Below are positions 7,693 through 15,774 of a stretch of DNA of 64,000 nucleotides, one piece after another (the stretch's first letter is position 1; each line of letters starts with the position of its first letter). Below the pieces are notes generated by a model. That model worked only from the letters and a program-made list of their open reading frames with translations, ran no database searches and had not been told where the DNA came from. This DNA is from an uncultured Prevotella sp. GTDB lineage: Bacteria; Bacteroidota; Bacteroidia; Bacteroidales; Bacteroidaceae. Position numbers and translations under genes: made by a program. Where the stretch lies: positions 1-64,000 of the forward strand of contig ONGP01000018.1 of NCBI GenBank assembly GCA_900317405.1. The letters are read 5' to 3'.

Positions 7693-9459
7693 ATGAAGAC
7701 AAAAAACTATGTAGTGCTCTTAATTTCTGTAGCACTGATGACATGCTGCACAGCCGAAGATCCATTTAGCAATAGCAGCAGTTGGAACAACGGGAGTGAC
7801 ACTGGATTCCCAGGTCAGAGCAGCAGTAGCAGTTCTACTACAACCGGCGAACTAACCACTTTTACAGTTGATATCGACAACACCTCAGCCGAACCAACAA
7901 CCACAGCCAGCGCCTATCTGCCCGATGAGGAAGATGCTCTGGAGAACAACAGTTTTACTACTGAGGTTGCCATCGACATGAGCAACCCTACAGCTAAAAC
8001 CGAGAACGGAGTAGAGGTAACCGTAAATGGCGGACATGTAACTGCCAATCACGGTTCGACCAAGAATATATGCTACGTAGTGAGCGGCACTACCACCAAC
8101 GGCTCGTTCACAGTGTTAGGCGACAAGAAATACGAGGTTAGACTCAATGGTGCAAACATCACCAATCCCGACTCGGCAGCACTCAACCTGCTGAGCGGCA
8201 AGCGCGCGTTCATCGTATTGACCGACGGCACCAGCAACACACTGACCGATGGTACGGGTGGCAGCCAGAAAGGCGCACTCTACTGCAAGGGAAAACTACT
8301 AATTAACGGCAGTGGACAGCTGAGTGTCGTCGGCAATACCAACAATGGAATACATTCAGCCGACTACATCGTGTTCAACAAGAGCACCAACATCTATGTA
8401 AAATCTACCGCCAACCATGGTATCAAAGCCAACGACGGAGTTTTTATAAATGGCGGCATTATCAATGTAGAGGTATCAGCCGCAGCTGCAAAGGGCATCA
8501 ACTGCGAGAGCAATATCGTGGTTAACGGTGGACGAACCACAGTGATCACCACTGGAGGCGGAACCTACGATAGCACTGATAAGGAGGCTAAGGGTGCAGC
8601 CTGCATCAAGGCCGACTCTGCCTTTACCATCAATGCTGGTGAGCTGTGGCTTAAGAGTACAGGTAGCGGTGGCAAGGGTATCAATGTAGACACCGAGGCA
8701 AACTTCTGCGGTGGCAATGTGTATATCGTTACCGAGGGCGGACAGTATAAGAGCAACAACGACACCTCATCGCCCAAGGGTATAAAGGCTGATGGAAACA
8801 TCAATATCAGTGGCGGTACCATCTGGGTACGTACCAACGGATATAATGGCGAGGGCATAGAGACCAAGAGCACCATGAATATCAGCGGTGGCGAGGTGGC
8901 CAGCTACGCTTACGATGATGCTATCAACTCGAAGAGCGATATGACTATCACCGGTGGATACGTATATGCACAAGGCAAAAACAACGACGGTCTGGATGCT
9001 AATGGCAACATGTACATCAAAGGCGGACTGATATATGCCATCTGCTCGGGTACTCCTGAGGTTGCCATCGACGCCAATACCGAGGGTGGCAAGATACTAT
9101 ACCTTACTGGTGGCACAGTAGTTGCCGTGGGGGGACTAGAGAATGGCAGCAGCCTCAGTCAGTCGTGCTATCAGTCATCGTCGTGGAGCAGTAACACTTG
9201 GTACACCATGACCTACGACAGCAACACATTCTCGTTTAAGACTCCATCTAGCGGAGGTTCAGGCCTTGTCATCTCATCGGCAGCCACTCCTACCCTACAG
9301 TCAGGCACATCAGTTAGCGGTGGTAGCAGCGTATTCGGCGGCATCGGCATCATGAGCGGAACCGTTAGCGACGGCACCAGCGTATCGCTGTCTAGCTACA
9401 CAGGCAGCAATGGCATGGGCGGTGGTCCTGGCGGAGGCGGTTGGCATGGTGGCTGGTAA
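7693..9459 (+). CDS. Large Cthe_2159-like beta-helix lipoprotein with Gly-rich tail
   Basis: 588 residues: lipoprotein signal (ALMTC, Cys18), a low-complexity Ser/Thr/Gly linker to about residue 75, a long beta-helix with many short repeats (NGGHVTANHGS, SGGTIWVRTNGYNGEGIE, TGGYVYAQGKNNDGLDANG) and a tail of Gly, Trp and His (GMGGGPGGGGWHGGW). It is related to the neighbour at 6470, as shown by shared blocks such as DGTxNTLTDG and GGKGIN. Family knowledge points to polysaccharide binding at the cell surface. It has its own promoter within the terminator of the previous gene, so it may be made at a different level from the upstream operon. Confidence 0.87.
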   Translation: MKTKNYVVLLISVALMTCCTAEDPFSNSSSWNNGSDTGFPGQSSSSSSTTTGELTTFTVDIDNTSAEPTTTASAYLPDEEDALENNSFTTEVAIDMSNPTAKTENGVEVTVNGGHVTANHGSTKNICYVVSGTTTNGSFTVLGDKKYEVRLNGANITNPDSAALNLLSGKRAFIVLTDGTSNTLTDGTGGSQKGALYCKGKLLINGSGQLSVVGNTNNGIHSADYIVFNKSTNIYVKSTANHGIKANDGVFINGGIINVEVSAAAAKGINCESNIVVNGGRTTVITTGGGTYDSTDKEAKGAACIKADSAFTINAGELWLKSTGSGGKGINVDTEANFCGGNVYIVTEGGQYKSNNDTSSPKGIKADGNINISGGTIWVRTNGYNGEGIETKSTMNISGGEVASYAYDDAINSKSDMTITGGYVYAQGKNNDGLDANGNMYIKGGLIYAICSGTPEVAIDANTEGGKILYLTGGTVVAVGGLENGSSLSQSCYQSSSWSSNTWYTMTYDSNTFSFKTPSSGGSGLVISSAATPTLQSGTSVSGGSSVFGGIGIMSGTVSDGTSVSLSSYTGSNGMGGGPGGGGWHGGW

Positions 9460-9516
9460 AAAGCCCTCATACACAATAAATTACACATTTCATCGTTATT
9501 AATAGTAGTAACAATC

Positions 9517-10755
9517 ATGATTTGGATGAAGAATCAGTCGCGACATGAGAATCTGACATACTTGATAGTGTGGAGTCTGCTCTTTGCATCCCCACTATTA
9601 AGTCTGTACATGCGAGCCATCAACGATCCCTACATTACCTTCAACTGGACCGAAGTGTTCTTTATATGGCGCAAATTCGGTATCTTCCTGGCTCTGTTTC
9701 TGATTCACAACTTCCTATTGGCTCCGCTGCTGATCCATCAGCACCGTCGCACTCTGTATTTCTCGATTGCAGCAGCACTGGTAGCAGGGTTTGCCGTTTA
9801 CCAATTCAACACGCACAAGTTTAACGGCAAACGTATGAGGGAATTCCGCCACCAAATGGAGCTGCGTGAGAAAAAGATGAAGCAGCACGATGAACATACG
9901 GAGCAACGCGATGAACTTCCTCCTATGTTTATGGATATGCCCGACGACAAAGCCGGTCGCGGTCCACGACCTGATGATATGCCTAAGTATGGTCTTGGGC
10001 CAAATGACTTTAAGCAGGATGGTCCACGAATGATGAAAGGTCGCCACAATCCTCCCATATTCTTTGGCGAACACGATATACTTAGCATCGTGGTACTATT
10101 ACTGATGTTTGGCGCCAACCTTGGCATCAAGTACTACTATCGCAGTCGTAGCGACCAGCGTAAGCTTGAGGAGTTGGAGAAACAAAATCTGGAGCAGCAG
10201 TTGGAGTATCTCAGATATCAGATAAACCCTCACTTCTTTATGAACACCCTCAACAATATCCACGCTCTGGTGGATATCGACCCATCGAAGGCTCAGGAGA
10301 CTATCCTCGAACTGTCTAAGATGATGCGCTTTGTGCTCTACGAGGGCGATAAGAGCGGGGTGCCACTTACCAAGGAGTTCTCGTTTATCCGCACCTACGC
10401 CAAACTGATGGAGTTGCGATATACTGACAAGGTAAAGATAACCGTCGACGTGCCTAATGAGGCTCCCGACAAGACTATACCGCCACTGATGCTCATCTCG
10501 TTTATCGAGAATGCATTTAAGCATGGCATCAGCTATCAGCACGATTCATTTGTTGACATGAAAGCCAGTATCGATGGCGACTACCTGCTATTTACATGCA
10601 TCAATTCTAAGGCCGAAAAACCTAACCAGGAGAAAGGCGGCGTAGGACTGACCAACGTGCGCAAGCGCCTCGACCTGCTTTACGACAAGAGATATAAGCT
10701 CGACATAAAGGACGAGCCAGATATATACACAGTAGTATTAAAGTTACCATTATGA
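9517..10755 (+). CDS. LytTR-type sensor histidine kinase
   Basis: 412 residues. Three hydrophobic segments lie near the N-terminus (about residues 14-30, 45-70 and 75-92). These are followed by a charged region rich in Met, Pro and Asp, a further membrane segment near 190-210, a short coiled coil, and then the His_kinase domain with YQINPHFFMNTLNN (phospho-acceptor His about residue 239). The ATP-binding N-box ISFIENAFKHG is around 327-337 and GGVGLTNVRKRL follows. Its last codons overlap the response regulator start by 4 bases, so the two are a pair. Position directly behind the beta-helix genes suggests it senses the state of that surface system. Confidence 0.93.
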   Translation: MIWMKNQSRHENLTYLIVWSLLFASPLLSLYMRAINDPYITFNWTEVFFIWRKFGIFLALFLIHNFLLAPLLIHQHRRTLYFSIAAALVAGFAVYQFNTHKFNGKRMREFRHQMELREKKMKQHDEHTEQRDELPPMFMDMPDDKAGRGPRPDDMPKYGLGPNDFKQDGPRMMKGRHNPPIFFGEHDILSIVVLLLMFGANLGIKYYYRSRSDQRKLEELEKQNLEQQLEYLRYQINPHFFMNTLNNIHALVDIDPSKAQETILELSKMMRFVLYEGDKSGVPLTKEFSFIRTYAKLMELRYTDKVKITVDVPNEAPDKTIPPLMLISFIENAFKHGISYQHDSFVDMKASIDGDYLLFTCINSKAEKPNQEKGGVGLTNVRKRLDLLYDKRYKLDIKDEPDIYTVVLKLPL

Positions 10756-11495
10756 CAATTCGCTGTATTGCTATCGACGATGAGCCTCTGGCTCTGCAAC
10801 AGATTGTTGCATATATTAATAAGGTGCCGTTCCTTGAACTGGCTGCCCAGTGTCAGAGTGCCCTCGAGGCCCGCAAGTACCTGTCGGACAATGTGGTAGA
10901 TGCCATCTTCTGCGACATCAACATGCCCGACCTTAACGGTATGGACTTTGTTAAGACCCTCACCGCACCACCGCTGATAGTGTTCACTACAGCCTATTCT
11001 GAATATGCAGTAGAGGGATTCAAAGTCAACGCTGTCGACTACCTGCTCAAGCCGTTCGGTCTACAGGATTTCCAGCGTGCAGCCAACAGATTGAAAGAAC
11101 GCATGGAGCACAACTCCTTAGCCGACAATCCTCTTGCCTCTTCCCCCTCACCTCTCACCACTCAAGATGACACACTATTTCTCAAGACCGACTACCGCAT
11201 ACTTAAGGTCAACATCCCCGACATACGCTATGTAGAGGCCATGAGCGAGTATCTAAAGGTGTGGCTGGAAGGCGAAGCCAAACCCATCATCACACTGCTA
11301 TCGATGAAGAAGATGGAGGAGCGACTGCCCGCAAACTTCATGCGCATACACCGCTCGTACATCATAAACCTGGATAAGATTCAAGAAGTGAACAAGAACC
11401 GTGTAATAATGGATGCCGAGACTTACCTTCCAATCGGCGACCTATACAAGGAGGCTTTCCAGGCTTATCTCGACACAAAATTTCTGGGTAAGTGA
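10752..11495 (+). CDS. LytTR-family response regulator
   Basis: 247 residues. The receiver domain has the acidic pair IDDEP, phospho-acceptor Asp55 in FCDINMPDLNGMDF, and the conserved Lys in YLLKPFG. A short Ser/Pro linker follows, then a LytTR DNA-binding domain from about residue 135 (YVEAMSEYLKVWLEG, FMRIHRSYIINLDKI). It is translationally coupled to the kinase. The likely target is this locus, but LytTR sites are too degenerate to call by eye here. The last three codons form part of the terminator stem. Confidence 0.95.
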   Translation: MTIRCIAIDDEPLALQQIVAYINKVPFLELAAQCQSALEARKYLSDNVVDAIFCDINMPDLNGMDFVKTLTAPPLIVFTTAYSEYAVEGFKVNAVDYLLKPFGLQDFQRAANRLKERMEHNSLADNPLASSPSPLTTQDDTLFLKTDYRILKVNIPDIRYVEAMSEYLKVWLEGEAKPIITLLSMKKMEERLPANFMRIHRSYIINLDKIQEVNKNRVIMDAETYLPIGDLYKEAFQAYLDTKFLGK

Positions 11496-11514
11496 TACAT
11501 ACGTCACTTACCCA
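11485..11514. terminator. Two-way hairpin between convergent genes
   Basis: Perfect 11-bp stem TGGGTAAGTGA (11485-11495) and TCACTTACCCA (11504-11514) with an 8-base loop. The left arm contains the last codons and stop codon of the response regulator gene. The T-run is weak on both sides. Confidence 0.65.
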
Positions 11515-11530
11515 TTAAAATATCTTTCCC

Positions 11531-13021
11531 TTATAAAGCTGTCAACGGATATATCAGGTTGACTATCACTATGTTAGCTGCAAGGATTATCAAGTTCATC
11601 AGCAGTCCTATGCGCATAAAGTCGCTGAAGCGATAGCCGCCAGGACCATATACCAGCATGTGAGTGGGCGAACCGATAGGTGTGGCAAAGCTAGAACTAA
11701 CGCTAACCATCAGAGCAATGAGGAATGGGAACGGATCATAACCTAGTTTCTCGGCTGCTTGATACATTATCGGGAAGAACATAGCACCCGCAGCTGTGTT
11801 TGATATAAACTCTGTGATGAATGTGCCCACGAAGCAGATAGCTGTCATAACCACTATCGGGTTAGTTCCACATACATCCAGTATACCGAATGCCATTCGT
11901 TCGGCTATACCCGTCTTCTGTATAGCCAGTCCCAGCACTACCGATCCAGCAAATACCATCAGGATGTCCCAGTTGATGGCCTTCATGGCCTGATTAGGAC
12001 TGCAACACTGACAAATCAGCATGGCAGCAGCAGCCAGGAATGCGCACTGCAACAGAGGTATAATCTTGAGTGCCGACAGCACTACCATCGCAATCATAAT
12101 GAGCGACGATATCAAGGTCTTAGATCCAACGTTTATCACCTCTTCGCCCAACTTCAGTCCGTGAGTTTCGGTGAGCTTCTGTATGGCCTTTATTTGTCCG
12201 GCATATACCAGATGGTCGCCACCCATCACATACTCATCAGCATCAAAATGGTGCATTTTTATCAGTCGGGCGCCCTCTATCTCGAATAGACCTGCCTCAG
12301 ATAGTGTATTGCCTATAAACTTATTCTTCGATGGCACCAGCATCTCTACTGTATAGTCCACAGTGTCGTCGCCATCACTCTCGGGGGCCTTTCGGTTGGG
12401 CAGCAACTTGCTCATGGCGATAATCGACAGCACACCAACAAACAGGCAGAACAATCCTGGTATGGTAGTAGCCAGCACGTTCATTGTCTCGCCGGTCTTT
12501 TCGGCATACAGTCCTGATATGATAAGGTTAGGAGGCGTACCGATAAGGGTGCACACGCCACCCATGCCCGATGCATAGCTTAGTGGAATCAGCAGTTTAG
12601 ATGGTGAGATATTCAGCTTCTTCGACCACATCTTTACTATGTTCACAAACAGCGCCACCACAGTAGTATTGCTCAGAAACGAGCTGAGTGCAGCCACAGG
12701 CAGCATCAGTCGCATCACCGCCTTCGAGTAGCTAGTGGGCTGTCCTAGCAGATTCTTCACTATCCACTGCAGCACACCTGTGTGAGTAAGTCCGGATACT
12801 ACCACAAACAGTACTCCGATGATTACCACAGATGTAGATGCGAAGCCTGAGAATGCCTCTTTGGCATCGAGCACTCCGGTTACAAACAGTACTGAGATTG
12901 CACCTAGAAACACCAAATCGGCGCGTAACTTGGTACATAGCAGTACTGTGAACATGGTTAGCACTGTGGCTATGGTTATCCAAGCATAAAGGTTAAATCC
13001 CCAAAATACGATTGATTCCAT
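11531..13021 (-). CDS. SLC13-type permease with central RCK_C (TrkA_C) domain
   Basis: 496 residues. Two blocks of membrane helices flank a soluble middle part of about 80 residues (EMLVPSKNKFIGNTLSEAGLFEIEGARLIKM onward) that resembles a TrkA C-terminal regulatory domain. The helical blocks have the expected hairpin motifs, for example LSSFLSNTTVVALFVNIVK, GVCTLIGTPPNLIISGLYAE and ITEFISNTAAGAMFFPIMY. The family moves anions such as sulfate or di/tricarboxylates with sodium or protons. The substrate is not readable. It is downstream of, and co-oriented with, the TIGR02757 gene with a 33-base gap, so they probably share a transcript. Confidence 0.9.
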   Translation of the reverse strand: MESIVFWGFNLYAWITIATVLTMFTVLLCTKLRADLVFLGAISVLFVTGVLDAKEAFSGFASTSVVIIGVLFVVVSGLTHTGVLQWIVKNLLGQPTSYSKAVMRLMLPVAALSSFLSNTTVVALFVNIVKMWSKKLNISPSKLLIPLSYASGMGGVCTLIGTPPNLIISGLYAEKTGETMNVLATTIPGLFCLFVGVLSIIAMSKLLPNRKAPESDGDDTVDYTVEMLVPSKNKFIGNTLSEAGLFEIEGARLIKMHHFDADEYVMGGDHLVYAGQIKAIQKLTETHGLKLGEEVINVGSKTLISSLIMIAMVVLSALKIIPLLQCAFLAAAAMLICQCCSPNQAMKAINWDILMVFAGSVVLGLAIQKTGIAERMAFGILDVCGTNPIVVMTAICFVGTFITEFISNTAAGAMFFPIMYQAAEKLGYDPFPFLIALMVSVSSSFATPIGSPTHMLVYGPGGYRFSDFMRIGLLMNLIILAANIVIVNLIYPLTAL

Positions 13022-13054
13022 ACTTTTACGTTTTTACTTATTAATTATCATAGG

Positions 13055-13789
13055 TTAATCATTTATCACTCCGTGACCAAACAGCGCAAAGTCGCCCTTC
13101 AACGGGTCATCTGGGAATATCGCGGCCAGTGACTTCGTAAGTTTGCGAGCGGCACTCATCGATGCCTGTTTGCTAGTAGTCAGTCCCAATTTCATGCTCT
13201 GCTGCAGCACATGAGTGTCGAGCGGTATTATTAGTGTGCGGCGGTCGATGAAGTCAGCCCACAGTCCCAGATCAACAGGCGAGTCAGTACGCACCATCCA
13301 CCTAAGAAACATACACACGCGCTTACATGCGCTCTTAGTGTCCTTTGGTATTATCACGCTAATATCGTGCTGGGCAAAATATCGGCATATCGCCTCTATG
13401 GCACTCAGTCCGTCGGTAGCTTCGCTGCGAACGTATTGTCCCAGTGTGCCGTATTCCTTTAATAGCTGTTGATATGTGTGCAAGAAATGGTACATGGTAT
13501 CGCAGGTGTACATGCGGTAGAAGCAGCTCTCGTCGCCCTCCTTCAGGTGCTCGACATAGCGGCCCGTACGCACCCAGGCGTCTACGTCGCCGCGTGTCCA
13601 CAGCAGTATCGTTTGTATCTTCTTCATAAACTGCTGCCTACTGCCAAAGCTCAGACTTGCTGAAATAAAGGCCATAGCCTCTTGGTTCTCATCGCCGCTC
13701 ACCTGATGCATGAACCACGAAGGGTCTCCATTCAGGAATTCCATGGTTTCATACTGCTCTGCATATTGTTTTAGCAACTCCTTATTCAT
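13055..13789 (-). CDS. TIGR02757 family protein
   Basis: 244 residues, recognised as the conserved bacterial family TIGR02757 (DUF2400). Typical blocks are NGDPSWFMHQVSGDENQEAMAFISA near the N-terminus, CKRVCMFLRWMVRTDSPVDLGLW and LIIPLDTHVLQQSMKLG, and GDFALFGHGV at the end. The helical layout and the DTHV block recall the HhH DNA-glycosylase superfamily, but the function is unknown. A consensus -7 box (TATCTTTG on the minus strand, 13811-13818) sits just upstream and is divergent to the promoter of the phosphatase gene. Confidence 0.88.
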   Translation of the reverse strand: MNKELLKQYAEQYETMEFLNGDPSWFMHQVSGDENQEAMAFISASLSFGSRQQFMKKIQTILLWTRGDVDAWVRTGRYVEHLKEGDESCFYRMYTCDTMYHFLHTYQQLLKEYGTLGQYVRSEATDGLSAIEAICRYFAQHDISVIIPKDTKSACKRVCMFLRWMVRTDSPVDLGLWADFIDRRTLIIPLDTHVLQQSMKLGLTTSKQASMSAARKLTKSLAAIFPDDPLKGDFALFGHGVIND

Positions 13790-13810
13790 AACAATTTATA
13801 GTTTTGCTTG

Positions 13811-13848
13811 CAAAGATAGTGAAACTTCGCGAAATATTCGTACCTTTG
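13811..13848. promoter_or_regulatory. Divergent promoter boxes
   Basis: Minus-strand -7 box TATCTTTG (13811-13818) faces the TIGR02757 gene, and plus-strand TACCTTTG (13841-13848) faces the phosphatase gene. Clear -33 boxes are not seen for either. The plus-strand box fixes the phosphatase start at 13867, because the earlier in-frame ATG at 13804 would lie upstream of the transcript. Confidence 0.6.
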
Positions 13849-13866
13849 CCGCAAAAATTGCATAAG

Positions 13867-14703
13867 ATGGTTAAAGTTGATGATTTAAGAGAATGCACAA
13901 TGGCCGTTTGCGAGATAACAAAGCGCGCTGGAGAGTATATCAGACAAGAGCGAACCAAGTTTAAACTCGAGAGTGTAGAGCGTAAGCATGCCCACGACTA
14001 CGTGTCGTATGTCGACAAGGGTTCTGAACAGCTGATAGTTACCGCTCTGCGCCAACTTCTGCCTCAGGCAGGTTTTATTACTGAGGAGGGACTGGCTGGT
14101 CACGATGCCGAACAGATGCTTTGGGTAGTCGACCCGCTTGATGGCACCACCAACTTTATCCACCAATATGCCCCTTACGCCGTCAGTATAGCACTGCTGC
14201 AGGGTAAGGACATCCTGATAGGAGTGGTCTACGAGATTACCGCCGATGAGTGCTATTACGCTTGGCAGGGCGGTGGTGCCTACATGGATGGTAACCCACT
14301 GCACGTAAGCGGCCAACAGATACAGGACGCCCTACTCTGCCTGCAACTGCCCTACAACAGTGACGCCTACAAGCCCACCATCAAGCGCCTTATCGACCAC
14401 CTATATGGCAATGTAGGTAGTATCCGCATGTGTGGTTCGGCCGCTATGGCCCTATGCTATGTAGCTGCAGGCCGACTGGATGGCTACGCCGAGCAATACA
14501 TAGGCCAGTGGGACTTCATGGCAGGAGCACTGATAGTAAAAGAGGCTGGCGGCACAGTTACCAACTATGACGGTTCGCCCGACTTCACCCAAGGCAACTG
14601 CGTAGTAGCCACCAACGGGGTGATACAGCAGGATTTGCTATCGGTAATGAGTGACAATCACGGAAATGGGGTAATGATTTCTCAAGCTCATCTGTATATA
14701 TAG
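13867..14703 (+). CDS. Inositol monophosphatase family protein
   Basis: About 278 residues from the chosen start. The metal-dependent phosphatase motifs are present: GFITEEGLAG, WVVDPLDGTTNFIHQ, and a late WDFMAGALIVKEAGG with GSAAMALCYVAAGRLDGY before it. Enzymes of this family remove phosphate from inositol phosphates, 3'-phosphoadenosine phosphates or sugar phosphates using magnesium. The substrate cannot be assigned. An ECF sigma gene follows after 15 bases, so co-transcription is likely although no functional link is evident. Confidence 0.93.
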   Translation: MVKVDDLRECTMAVCEITKRAGEYIRQERTKFKLESVERKHAHDYVSYVDKGSEQLIVTALRQLLPQAGFITEEGLAGHDAEQMLWVVDPLDGTTNFIHQYAPYAVSIALLQGKDILIGVVYEITADECYYAWQGGGAYMDGNPLHVSGQQIQDALLCLQLPYNSDAYKPTIKRLIDHLYGNVGSIRMCGSAAMALCYVAAGRLDGYAEQYIGQWDFMAGALIVKEAGGTVTNYDGSPDFTQGNCVVATNGVIQQDLLSVMSDNHGNGVMISQAHLYI

Positions 14704-14718
14704 TAAAAGCGATAAAAG

Positions 14719-15210
14719 ATGCAAGCAAAAGAGCAACAATTCAAGGAACTCTTCCTTTCGGAGTACGGCAGGATGTACAAGGCAGCCTACATTCTGTTGG
14801 GCGACGAAGACGAGGCGAAGGACGTGGTACAAGACATCTTCGCTAAGCTATGGGCTGGTACCGTTACCATCAAAGAAGAGTCTCAGCGAACGTTTCTCTT
14901 GACTTGCGTCCGAAATCGCTGCCTCAACATCATTGCACACCGCCAAACACATTTGGAAGCCATCAAATTCCAGACGCCAGAGGCTATCGACGGCGAGACG
15001 TACGACGAAGAGATCGTTGAAGCCGTGAATCGCTACGTCGATGAAAGGCTTACCCCTCAGACCAGTCGCATCATCAAGATGCACTTCAATGAGGATCAGT
15101 CGTACAAGGAGATTTCCAACTCGCTGGGCATCAGTCTCTCGGCAGTGAACAAGCACATTGTGCAAGGATTGAGGAAACTACGTTCAACTTTTAAAAACAG
15201 AGAAGCATGA
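14719..15210 (+). CDS. RNA polymerase ECF sigma factor
   Basis: 163 residues with region 2 (LGDEDEAKDVVQDIFAKLW) and region 4 (SYKEISNSLGISLSAVNKHIVQ), the layout of Bacteroidota ECF sigma factors that control outer-membrane transporter genes. The stop overlaps the next gene, an anti-sigma-like protein, by 4 bases, and a receptor with an STN-like domain follows. The three together resemble the FecI/FecR/FecA signalling chain. Confidence 0.95.
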   Translation: MQAKEQQFKELFLSEYGRMYKAAYILLGDEDEAKDVVQDIFAKLWAGTVTIKEESQRTFLLTCVRNRCLNIIAHRQTHLEAIKFQTPEAIDGETYDEEIVEAVNRYVDERLTPQTSRIIKMHFNEDQSYKEISNSLGISLSAVNKHIVQGLRKLRSTFKNREA

Positions 15211-15764
15211 AGAAAGAAGAGCAGATCAGGATGCTGCTGCATCCAGAGAAATACACAGACGAGCAACTCGACCAGATGCTGGATGAGAGCAATATCCCTG
15301 TGCCTGATGCCAACGATGCGTGGGAGCAGTTCCAAAAAGCCCATATTGTTGCGAAATCCACAACAATATGGTATAAGATTGCAGCTATGTTCATTGGCAT
15401 ACTCATGCTGTCGGGCATCGCTTACGCAGCCATCATCCATTTCATCAAGATGGAGGATAAGCCCCAAGTGACCTTGACGGAACGCAAGCCTGACATCAAA
15501 AAGATGGAGAAGACATACGGAGCAGAAATGACTCCCACAAAGAAAGCGCCTGTCGTATTTAATAATGTGGAACTTCAGCAGATCATGCAGTATGTGGCTG
15601 ATGGCTATGGCGTGAAGGTGGAGTTTAAAAACAAAGCCGCTCGCACCATCCGATTCTATCTGCAGTGGGAGGCCGATGACACACTTCAGGAGATTATCGA
15701 CAAGATCAACCACTTTGAGAAAGTGCATCTGACACTAAACGAGGATACCATCACCATTAAATAA
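15207..15764 (+). CDS. DUF4974-type anti-sigma protein lacking a FecR domain
   Basis: 185 residues: a short cytoplasmic N-terminus (about 50 residues), one membrane helix (about 54-76, WYKIAAMFIGILMLSGIAYAAII) and a periplasmic part ending in a DUF4974-like domain (VVFNNVELQQIMQYVADGYG, RFYLQWEADDTLQEIIDKIN). Typical FecR-type anti-sigma factors are about 300-350 residues and have a FecR domain between helix and DUF4974; that domain appears absent here. It is coupled to the sigma gene by a 4-base overlap and sits 10 bases before the receptor. The likely job is to hold the sigma factor and release it on a signal from the receptor. Confidence 0.85.
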   Translation: MKKEEQIRMLLHPEKYTDEQLDQMLDESNIPVPDANDAWEQFQKAHIVAKSTTIWYKIAAMFIGILMLSGIAYAAIIHFIKMEDKPQVTLTERKPDIKKMEKTYGAEMTPTKKAPVVFNNVELQQIMQYVADGYGVKVEFKNKAARTIRFYLQWEADDTLQEIIDKINHFEKVHLTLNEDTITIK

Positions 15765-15774
15765 AGCCAACACC

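Noticed and set aside
13804..13866. Upstream start for the inositol-monophosphatase-like gene
   Set aside because: The ATG at 13804 lies upstream of the TACCTTTG -7 box, so it would not be in the transcript.
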